From assembly GCA_030453285.1 (NCBI GenBank), contig JAKDKP010000086.1, forward strand, positions 1-7,752: a stretch of 7,752 nucleotides of DNA, given 5' to 3'. The notes under the pieces were generated by a model, which did no database searches, was not told the DNA's origin, and saw nothing but the letters and a program-made list of their open reading frames with translations. Numbering within the stretch: the stretch's first letter is position 1; each line of letters opens with the position of its first letter. The DNA comes from Propionibacteriales bacterium. GTDB lineage: Bacteria; Actinomycetota; Actinomycetes; Propionibacteriales; Propionibacteriaceae. A program made the translations under genes and the position numbers. Shown here piece after piece: positions 1 to 5,230 of this stretch.

Positions 1-949
1 CGCGCAGGGTGGTGTGGGCATCCCGCGACACGTCCATCAGGTGCATGCCCATGTCGCGGGAGAGTCGTTCGAAGGCGGCGACACCGCGCACACTGTTGCC
101 GTGCGCATCCAGTCGTGGGGAGAACACCGCCACCCCGACCTGACCCGGGAGGGCGCCGATGATGCCGCCGGAGACCCCACTCTTGGCAGGAATCCCCACG
201 GTGGTGAGCCAGTCCCCGGCCGCGTCGTACATCCCGCACGTGGTCATCACGCTCAGCACTTGACGCACTACGGGGCGACTGAAGATCAACTCCCCGGTCC
301 GCGGTTGCACGCCGCCGTTGGCCAGGGTGGCCGCCATCATCGCCAGGTCACGACAGTCGACCGAGATCGAGCATTGTCGTACGTAGCCCTCCACCACGTC
401 GACGGGGTCGCGGTCCATGATCCCCACCGCCTTGAGCATGTGTCCCATCGCCAGGTTGCGATGGGTGGTGGCCCACTCCGAGGCGAACACGTCCTCATCC
501 ATCGGCAGCGGGCGACCGGCAATCTGGCTGAAGTTCTGACGGATGTGTTCGAACCGGTCGTCGGCGTCGTCCCCGTACACCTGCGCGTGGGTGAGAATCG
601 CGCCGGCGTTGATCATCGGATTGCGTGGCCGTCCGGTGTCGCGGTCGAGCGAGATCTCGTTGAACGCCTCACCCGACGGCTCGACGCCGACCTTGGCCAG
701 CACATGATCAAGTCCGCGAGCGGTGAGGGCGAGCCCGTACGCGAACGGTTTCGACATCGACTGGATCGTGAACCTGTGGTCGGCATCCCCCGCGGCATAG
801 ACGGTCCCATCCACCGTTGCCACGACGATCGCAAAGGCGTCCGGGTCGGCGGCCGCCAGTTCGGGGATGTAGTCGGCCACGGTCCCGCCGAGCGCGTCGC
901 CGCAGGTGTCCAGGACTTCAGCGAGGTAGTCGGGGATCGGTGACCGCAT
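1..949 (-). CDS. glsA: Glutaminase (serine-dependent beta-lactamase fold), C-terminal end beyond window
   Basis: This gene encodes a glutaminase, which hydrolyses L-glutamine to L-glutamate and ammonia in the cytoplasm. Translating the minus strand from the ATG at 949 gives 316 residues with no stop before the window edge. The visible family landmarks are QSMSKPF at 63-69 (nucleophile Ser64 and Lys67 of the SxxK pair), NPMINAGAI at 110-118, SEWATTHRN at 157-165 (conserved Glu158 and Asn165), YVRQCSI at 189-195 and GIPAKSGVSGG at 252-262. The start is supported by a GAGG Shine-Dalgarno at 961-958, 8 bases upstream, which overlaps the glyA stop codon; the two genes are therefore probably in one operon and coupled. 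The catalytic core ends near residue 303, where the short E. coli enzymes stop. The reading frame continues, so a C-terminal extension such as the STAS domain known from some actinobacterial glutaminases is possible but not visible. The family call is secure; the full length is unknown. Confidence 0.95.
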   Translation of the reverse strand, partial: MRSPIPDYLAEVLDTCGDALGGTVADYIPELAAADPDAFAIVVATVDGTVYAAGDADHRFTIQSMSKPFAYGLALTARGLDHVLAKVGVEPSGEAFNEISLDRDTGRPRNPMINAGAILTHAQVYGDDADDRFEHIRQNFSQIAGRPLPMDEDVFASEWATTHRNLAMGHMLKAVGIMDRDPVDVVEGYVRQCSISVDCRDLAMMAATLANGGVQPRTGELIFSRPVVRQVLSVMTTCGMYDAAGDWLTTVGIPAKSGVSGGIIGALPGQVGVAVFSPRLDAHGNSVRGVAAFERLSRDMGMHLMDVSRDAHTTLR

Positions 950-957
950 CGCCGCGG

Positions 958-962
958 CCTCA
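958..962 (-). promoter_or_regulatory. Shine-Dalgarno of glutaminase overlapping the glyA stop codon
   Basis: On the minus strand the sequence TGAGG contains both the glyA stop codon (TGA, 962-960) and the GAGG ribosome-binding core (961-958). It lies 8 bases before the glutaminase ATG at 949. The two genes are separated by only 10 bases. This arrangement suggests that ribosomes finishing glyA promote initiation on the next gene, and it decides the glutaminase start. Confidence 0.7.
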
Positions 963-2396
963 GAGCTCCAGGCCGGGATAGAGCGGATTGGCCTCCAGCA
1001 TCTCGGCCGAAGCGGCGTGCACCCGGTCCGAGACCCCGTCGGCCAGCACGTGCTTGGCCTTGCCGGGAACGCCCTTGGCGGTCAGGCCGGGGGTGGTGTT
1101 GGTGAGGACGTCGACGATCAGTTCGGCCACCCGATCGAAGTCATCGGCACCGAATCCACGCGAGGTGAGGGCGGGCGTGCCCAGTCGTACGCCCGAGGTG
1201 TACCAGGCTCCGTTCGGGTCGGAGGGGACCGAATTGCGGTTGGTGACGATGCCCGCCTCCAGTAGTGCCGATTCCGCTTGGCGTCCGGTGAGTCCGTACT
1301 TGCTGACGTCGAGCAGCACGATGTGGTTGTCGGTGCCGCCGGTGACCAGATTCGTGCCGCGCTTGAGGAAGCCGTCGGCAAGGGTCTTCGCGTTGTCGGC
1401 CACGGCCTGGGCGTACGTACGGAATTCCTGCGTCCTTGCTTCGGCCAACGCGACCGCCTTGGCGGCCATCATGTTCGACAGCGGACCGCCGAGAACCATC
1501 GGGCAACCCCGGTCGACCGAGGGGGCGTACTCCTCGGTGGCGAGCACCAGGCCTCCGCGCGGGCCCCGCAGCGACTTGTGGGTGGTGGTGGTGACCACGT
1601 GCGCGTGCGGGATCGGATCCTCGTCCCCGGTGAACACCTTGCCGGCCACCAGACCGGCGAAGTGCGCCATGTCGACCATCAAGGTGGCACCGACCTCGTC
1701 GGCAATCTCACGCATCCGCGCGAAGTCGACCCGGCGTGGATAGGCGGAGTAGCCCGCAATGAGGATCAGTGGTTTGAACTCGCGCGCCGCAGCGGCGACC
1801 GCGTCATAGTCGAGAAGCTGGGTTTCGGGATCGGTGCCGTACGAGCGCTGGTGGAACATCTTGCCCGAGATGTTGGGACGGAATCCGTGCGTCAGGTGGC
1901 CACCGGCGTCCAGGCTCATGCCGAGCATTCGCTGCTCACCGAACTTCTTGCGCAGCGTCTCCCAGGCGTCCTCGTCCAGGTCGTTCATGTTCTTCACACC
2001 GGCCGACGCCAGTTCGGGGCCCTCGATCCGGTGCGCCAGGATCGACCAGAAGGCAACCAGGTTGGCGTCGATACCCGAATGCGGCTGGGCATAGGCGTAC
2101 TCGGCGCCGAACAGCTCCCGGGCATGCTCGGCGGCAACCGACTCGACGGTGTCCACGTTCTGACAACCGGCGTAGAAGCGGTGGCCGATGGTGCCTTCGG
2201 CGTACTTGTCGCTCAGCCAGTTGCCCATGGTCAGCAGCACGGCGGGGGAGGCGTAGTTCTCCGAGGCGATCAGCTTCAGCGACCCACGCTGGTCGGTGAG
2301 TTCGGCGGTGATGGCGTCGGCGATCCGAGGCTCGACGCTCTTGATCACCTTCAGGGCGTTCTGGTACGCGATGCTCGCGGCGGCAACGTCGGTCAC
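960..2396 (-). CDS. glyA: Serine hydroxymethyltransferase, long form
   Basis: This PLP enzyme interconverts serine plus tetrahydrofolate with glycine plus 5,10-methylene-THF, the main entry of one-carbon units. The protein is 478 residues, against about 415-430 for the common bacterial form. Visible motifs are IASENY at 43-48, [14 protein letters not shown] at 64-77, GGHLTHG at 165-171, [12 protein letters not shown] at 241-252 (Asp242 to the PLP ring, His245) and [16 protein letters not shown] at 267-282, with Lys274 as the Schiff-base lysine. [11 protein letters not shown] at 401-411 supplies the substrate carboxylate arginine, Arg404. Compared from memory with E. coli GlyA, there is an extra segment of about 31 residues between about 122 and 157, a tail of about 30 residues, and CPMVLGGP at 298-305 where the common form has FPGxQGGP. 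This resembles the long chlamydial-type SHMT subgroup (recollection, not a search). The GTG start is backed by GAGGAG with 6-base spacing. Confidence 0.97.
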   Translation of the reverse strand: MTDVAAASIAYQNALKVIKSVEPRIADAITAELTDQRGSLKLIASENYASPAVLLTMGNWLSDKYAEGTIGHRFYAGCQNVDTVESVAAEHARELFGAEYAYAQPHSGIDANLVAFWSILAHRIEGPELASAGVKNMNDLDEDAWETLRKKFGEQRMLGMSLDAGGHLTHGFRPNISGKMFHQRSYGTDPETQLLDYDAVAAAAREFKPLILIAGYSAYPRRVDFARMREIADEVGATLMVDMAHFAGLVAGKVFTGDEDPIPHAHVVTTTTHKSLRGPRGGLVLATEEYAPSVDRGCPMVLGGPLSNMMAAKAVALAEARTQEFRTYAQAVADNAKTLADGFLKRGTNLVTGGTDNHIVLLDVSKYGLTGRQAESALLEAGIVTNRNSVPSDPNGAWYTSGVRLGTPALTSRGFGADDFDRVAELIVDVLTNTTPGLTAKGVPGKAKHVLADGVSDRVHAASAEMLEANPLYPGLEL

Positions 2397-2402
2397 GTCG
2401 GT

Positions 2403-2408
2403 CTCCTC
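2403..2408 (-). promoter_or_regulatory. Shine-Dalgarno site of glyA
   Basis: The minus strand reads GAGGAG at 2408-2403, 6 bases ahead of the GTG codon at 2396. This strong, well-spaced site selects the non-ATG start; no other suitably placed start with a comparable site is seen nearby. Confidence 0.75.
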
Positions 2409-2441
2409 ACAGATGCTGGGCGGACTGGCTCCACGTCGCCA

Positions 2442-2447
2442 AATCTA
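2442..2447 (-). promoter_or_regulatory. Possible -10 element upstream of glyA
   Basis: The minus strand carries TAGATT at 2447-2442 in the 92-base gap between the membrane-protein gene and glyA. It fits the TAnnnT pattern of actinobacterial housekeeping -10 elements and is one of the few AT-rich patches here. Transcription would begin near 2435 and give a leader of about 40 bases, too short for a known glycine or folate riboswitch. No convincing -35 is seen, so this is tentative. If real, it separates a glyA-glutaminase transcript from the genes upstream. Confidence 0.3.
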
Positions 2448-2488
2448 GTGGCTGCCTCGGGTGAAGGACCGCCCGGCCCGCCGCTCGG

Positions 2489-2905
2489 TCAGCGCAGGGT
2501 CGTCCCGGGAGTGCGAGCAGCTTCCGCCCACGGCCCGTTCTCGAGGCAGGTGGCGACGCACAGGGCGATGATCAGGGCGACCGGCGGTGCCATCGTCAGC
2601 CCCGCCATCACGACGGCAGAGAGCTCGTCGCCATCGCTGACCAGGAGTGACAGCATCGGCACCAACAGCAGCAGCGCGGCGACGAGTGGCACCGTCGCAT
2701 GGCGCGTCAGCCCGAACACTGCGGTGGCGAGCGTGAAGAGCAGCCCCACCGTTGAGATCACCAGCAGAGCTGCCGGCGCCTCCTCCTCGGCCGTGAAGGC
2801 GGCCAGGAGCAGCCACGCTCCGGTGGAGAAGCAGGTCATCAGGAGGACAACCAGCGCCGAAGCCGTACGGAACAGTCGGGCAGGTGTTGCGAAGAGAAGT
2901 CTCAT
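2489..2905 (-). CDS. Small membrane protein with four predicted helices, function unknown
   Basis: I do not recognise this 138-residue protein. Four hydrophobic segments are visible at about residues 15-37, 44-65, 70-89 and 97-120. A short basic N-terminus (MRLLFATPARLFR) suggests a cytoplasmic N-terminal end, and an acidic loop (TAEEEAP, 38-44) lies between helices 1 and 2. Codons 5' of the chosen ATG stay open to 3040, but that would overlap the kinase gene and adds an unlikely hydrophilic lead; the ATG at 2905 sits directly before the first hydrophobic helix. No strong Shine-Dalgarno precedes it. It lies between the RIO kinase (106-base gap) and glyA (92-base gap), in the same direction. 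It could be a lineage-specific hypothetical membrane protein; nothing in the sequence shows a catalytic motif. Confidence 0.65.
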   Translation of the reverse strand: MRLLFATPARLFRTASALVVLLMTCFSTGAWLLLAAFTAEEEAPAALLVISTVGLLFTLATAVFGLTRHATVPLVAALLLLVPMLSLLVSDGDELSAVVMAGLTMAPPVALIIALCVATCLENGPWAEAARTPGTTLR

Positions 2906-2986
2906 GCCAACTACATGCCTAGGTCGGTGAATCGGTTGTCGCCACCCGTGACTCCCTCCCGCCGAGGGTTTGACGGAGACCGGCTC

Positions 2987-3014
2987 TGACCGCGCCGTGT
3001 CGCCGCACGGGTCA
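2987..3014 (-). other. Bulged hairpin starting at the RIO kinase stop codon
   Basis: On the minus strand TGACC (3014-3010) pairs with GGTCA (2991-2987). Inside it, CGTG (3009-3006) pairs with CACG (2999-2996) around a 6-base loop, leaving GCGC (2995-2992) as a one-sided bulge. The first TGA of the stem is the kinase stop codon. No T-run follows, so it is not a classical intrinsic terminator; it may stabilise the transcript end or attenuate read-through into the next gene. Confidence 0.35.
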
Positions 3015-3830
3015 GTACGCCACCGCCACCAGTCGGGCAAACAACTCCTCGGCGTCGACCTCCAGTCCCCGTCGGGTGAACCAGGTGCACACGTTCACGC
3101 AGTCGCGGTGCAGGAAGTCCATCCCGGCAGGATTGCCGTACAGGTCGACCATCTGGGGCAGGTCGATGATCACCAGGCGGTCCGGCAGACCGAGGATGTT
3201 GTACGGCGACAGGTCACCGTGGGCCAGACCAAGTTCGGTGATCAACTCCATCGCCTCGGTCAGCTGCATCCACCACAGGCAGAGTTGATCATGGTCGGGG
3301 CGGGTGTTGGCCAGGCGGGGGGCGGCAGCCCCGTCGAGTTCGACGTACTCCATCAGGATCTCGGTGCCGTCGATCTGCACCGGATAGGGGACCGGGATGC
3401 CCAACGGCCACAACCGGCACAACGCGTCCCATTCGGCGATCGCCCACTGGCCGGCGACCACCTTGCGGCCGTAGGTGCTCTTGTTCTTGATGGCACGCAT
3501 GTCTCGGCTGCGGCGCACCGAGCGGCCATCGGTGTAGGACTCGGAGCGACTGAAGGCCCGGTGGTCGGCGGTGCGATAGCGCTTGGCCACGACCAGGCTG
3601 TGCCGATCCGGGTCGTCGGGAACGGCGCGTTCAACAAGGAAGCAGTCGGCCTCCTTGCCGGACTTGATCACGCCGAGTTCGGTGTCGATGGCCGCGCGGT
3701 CGGTGACAACCCAGTCTGGTCGGGGCTCGGGGCCACGACACAGGCGTTCGACGTCCAGCCAGGTGGACCAGCGTTGGCCCTCGGTCAGATCATCGGTGGG
3801 GACGTACTTGAAGGGGAAAGACTCGTGCAT
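3012..3830 (-). CDS. RIO1-like serine/threonine protein kinase
   Basis: This is an atypical protein kinase of the RIO family, 272 residues, cytosolic. The visible motifs, in order, are a P-loop-like GVIKSGKEADCFLV at 53-66 and VVAKRY at 80-85 with the ATP-binding Lys83. A basic flexible segment with STYGRK at 118-123 follows. The catalytic loop HGDLSPYNIL is at 204-213 (catalytic Asp206, metal-binding Asn211) and the metal-binding loop IIDLPQMVD at 221-229 (Asp223). As is typical for RIO kinases, no classical activation segment (APE) is seen. All key residues are present, so an active enzyme is likely; the substrates of bacterial RIO proteins are poorly known. The ATG at 3830 has AGGAG at 3845-3841, with a somewhat long 10-base spacing. 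It is preceded by a 135-base leader holding a possible upstream ORF and is flanked by two small membrane-protein genes. Confidence 0.93.
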   Translation of the reverse strand: MHESFPFKYVPTDDLTEGQRWSTWLDVERLCRGPEPRPDWVVTDRAAIDTELGVIKSGKEADCFLVERAVPDDPDRHSLVVAKRYRTADHRAFSRSESYTDGRSVRRSRDMRAIKNKSTYGRKVVAGQWAIAEWDALCRLWPLGIPVPYPVQIDGTEILMEYVELDGAAAPRLANTRPDHDQLCLWWMQLTEAMELITELGLAHGDLSPYNILGLPDRLVIIDLPQMVDLYGNPAGMDFLHRDCVNVCTWFTRRGLEVDAEELFARLVAVAY

Positions 3831-3892
3831 GGGTGTTGTGCTCCTGCGGAAGAGGGGATGGGCTGGCGACAGCCCGGGACCATGATCAACAT
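3785..3892 (-). CDS. Possible upstream ORF or leader peptide overlapping the RIO kinase start
   Basis: An ATG at 3892 is preceded by AGAGGAG at 3905-3899 with ideal 6-base spacing, a better site than the kinase's own. It opens 35 codons that run past the kinase ATG (3830) in a different frame and stop at 3785. The peptide begins MLIMVPGCRQPIPSS and is rich in Ser and Pro, with no domain I recognise. It could be a translational regulator of the kinase by coupling or occlusion, a small protein, or chance. I do not think it is a frameshifted N-terminus, because the kinase start at 3830 matches the usual family beginning a few residues before the conserved QRWSTW. Confidence 0.35.
   Translation of the reverse strand: MLIMVPGCRQPIPSSAGAQHPCTSLSPSSTSPPMI
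3860..3875 (-). other. Perfect 6-bp hairpin in the RIO kinase leader
   Basis: The minus strand reads GGGCTGTCGCCAGCCC: a 6-bp GC-rich stem around a 4-base loop. It lies between the strong upstream Shine-Dalgarno at 3905-3899 and the kinase's Shine-Dalgarno at 3845-3841, inside the candidate upstream ORF. Ribosomes translating that ORF would melt it. A second, weaker stem (GTGCTC with GAGCGC, 3930-3913) lies just before the upstream Shine-Dalgarno. Confidence 0.4.
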
Positions 3893-3965
3893 GTCTGGCT
3901 CCTCTCGTCCGCGCGCTCGTTCTTGAGCACGTCCGCCTTGACTCTGCTGCATCACGCCACGCGGG

Positions 3966-4448
3966 TCAACGCATTTCCTGTGCGGTACGGCGGGGCGGGT
4001 CGGTGAGGGCCAGCACATTGACCACGGCCGCGGTCAGCCCGGCCAGATAGGCCCACGGGATGGCGACCTCGCCGGTGTCGGGGTACCGGCACGGCGCCTG
4101 GGCGCAGGCGTATGCGCTACCGAGCGACATCGTGGACAGGACAAGGAATCCCAGGACCAGGATCGCACCCAGTGCCACCCCAGCCAGGGTGGTCACCGCC
4201 CGGTCGTTCACCTCGATGCGGCTGAGCAGGGCCGGCAGCATGACCAGTGCGGTCATCGTCGTGAGCAGCAGGCTGGCCAGTGGTTCCTCGCCCATGAGGT
4301 CGGAGATCGTGCCCTGGTCGTCGCCAACCCACGGGGTGAACAGCATGATCGGCAGCATGACGTAGGTGATCGTTCGAGCTCTCGCCGGGGTCAACCACGG
4401 CTGCCTCCGTGGCGCGGTCCCACTGGGTGAATCGGTGAAGGTCTCCAT
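3966..4448 (-). CDS. Small membrane protein with four predicted helices, function unknown
   Basis: This 160-residue protein is not recognised. A hydrophilic N-terminus of about 25 residues, rich in Arg and Pro, precedes hydrophobic segments at about 27-42, 56-76, 85-112 and 129-148; the tail PPRRTAQEMR is basic. The positive charge at both ends suggests both termini face the cytoplasm. A pair of cysteines, Cys115 and Cys120, sits in the loop between helices 3 and 4, which would then face outward and could form a disulfide. The ATG at 4448 has only GAGG at a short 2-base spacing. It follows the SDR gene by 44 bases and precedes the kinase gene by 135 bases, all on one strand, so it could share a transcript with the SDR gene. 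No similarity to the other four-helix protein of this window is obvious by eye. Confidence 0.75.
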   Translation of the reverse strand: METFTDSPSGTAPRRQPWLTPARARTITYVMLPIMLFTPWVGDDQGTISDLMGEEPLASLLLTTMTALVMLPALLSRIEVNDRAVTTLAGVALGAILVLGFLVLSTMSLGSAYACAQAPCRYPDTGEVAIPWAYLAGLTAAVVNVLALTDPPRRTAQEMR

Positions 4449-4492
4449 GACCTCAACACGCGCCGTGCCGCCGGAGGGTTGCCCGGAACCGG

Positions 4493-5146
4493 TCAGGCGA
4501 TGGCTTCTGTGATCGGGGTGTCGCCGTCGTTGTAGCTGTACTCCTTGCCGATCGTTTCCCGATTCGCGACCGCGGCGGCGATGGTGGCGGCGACATTGGC
4601 TCGGCTCACCTGGCCGGACTCGGCGGCGGAGATCGTGATGCGACCGGTCTGCTCGTCGAGAGTGAGCCCGCTGGGCTTGAGGATCGTCCAGTCCAGATCG
4701 CTCTGGCGCAGGTGCTCATCGGCGGACGCCTTGGCCTCGGCGTAGGCGAAGAATCCGGTGTCGGGGTCGACCCCATGGTCTGGTCCGGCGCCGAAGTAGG
4801 ACACCATCACGTACCGGCGCGCGCCCACAGCACCGGCAGCCTCCATGGTGCGGATGGCGGCGTCCCGGTCGACGGCGTACGTGCGTTCGGGGCTCCCGCC
4901 GCCGGCTCCGGCCGACCAGACCACCACATCATGCTCGGCCAGCAACTCCTGGGTGGCGGATGCGTCGAGGGACTCGACATCGGCCACCACAGCGGTGGCA
5001 CCGGTGGCCTCCACGTCGGCAACGTGGTCGGGGTTGCGGATGACGGAGTCGACCTGGTGTCCGGCCTCGACCAGCAGCGGCGCCGCCAGCAGCGCCACCT
5101 GTCCGTGGCCTCCGATGATGGCGATCTTCAGGGTGTCAGTGCTCAT
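4493..5146 (-). CDS. NAD(P)H-binding atypical short-chain dehydrogenase (NmrA/YwnB-like)
   Basis: This is a 217-residue cytoplasmic Rossmann-fold protein of the atypical SDR (SDR_a5-like) type. Strand 1 and the nucleotide loop are visible as IAIIGGHGQVA at 8-18, and Arg37 after strand 2 (SVIRNPDH) hints at a preference for NADP(H). AGAGGG at 79-84 occupies the usual NAG position. YVMVSYFGA at 112-120 is strand 5, and YAEAK at 135-139 matches the YxxxK pair, Tyr135 and Lys139. WTILKPSGLT at 153-162 is the typical late strand. The length fits family members with no long substrate domain. Substrate is unknown; relatives include flavin reductases, quinone or redox sensors and dehydrogenases. The ATG at 5146 has no clear Shine-Dalgarno, so it may be leaderless or weakly translated. 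It is transcribed divergently from secA2. Confidence 0.88.
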   Translation of the reverse strand: MSTDTLKIAIIGGHGQVALLAAPLLVEAGHQVDSVIRNPDHVADVEATGATAVVADVESLDASATQELLAEHDVVVWSAGAGGGSPERTYAVDRDAAIRTMEAAGAVGARRYVMVSYFGAGPDHGVDPDTGFFAYAEAKASADEHLRQSDLDWTILKPSGLTLDEQTGRITISAAESGQVSRANVAATIAAAVANRETIGKEYSYNDGDTPITEAIA

Positions 5147-5216
5147 GGTTGGTGCAACGCTGCAGACACGTCGAGCATTCCGTCGGGTGTGCGATCCATG
5201 AGTCGAGGGCGCGACG

Positions 5217-5222
5217 TAGCGT
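5217..5222 (+). promoter_or_regulatory. Possible -10 element of secA2
   Basis: TAGCGT fits the TAnnnT pattern and ends 8 bases before the ATG at 5231. That would place the transcription start at or next to the start codon, as in the leaderless transcripts common in actinobacteria. No -35 match is visible and the site is short, so this is weak. If correct, it excludes the alternative ATG at 5198. Confidence 0.2.
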
Positions 5223-5230
5223 GGGGCAAC

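Noticed and set aside
14..943. Plus-strand open frame of 309 codons
   Set aside because: It lies antisense to the glutaminase gene, whose protein shows all catalytic motifs; the His/Gly/Arg-rich translation matches no family and is a GC-rich shadow.
2397..2488. Riboswitch upstream of glyA
   Set aside because: The gap is only 92 bases, the likely leader about 40, and I found no tandem glycine-aptamer or THF-aptamer-like pairing.
2460..2489. Intrinsic terminator after the 138-residue membrane-protein gene
   Set aside because: GACCG/CGGTC arms flank a 14-base GC-rich loop, but no T-run follows and the stem is only 5 bp.
1278..2930. Plus-strand open frame of 550 codons
   Set aside because: It is antisense to glyA and the membrane-protein gene. 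Its composition is typical of the mirrored frame of a high-GC gene, with no domain motifs.
2906..3040. N-terminal extension of the 138-residue membrane protein to 3040
   Set aside because: It would overlap the end of the RIO kinase gene and adds a hydrophilic segment with no ribosome site; the ATG at 2905 sits right before the first helix.
3785..3892. Frameshift that removes the true N-terminus of the RIO kinase
   Set aside because: The kinase already begins at the usual family position ahead of QRWSTW, and the upstream frame encodes nothing like a kinase N-terminus.
4712..5230. Upstream extension of the secA2 frame to 4712
   Set aside because: The extension runs antisense through the SDR gene and does not resemble any SecA N-terminus; the true start is at 5231, or possibly 5198.
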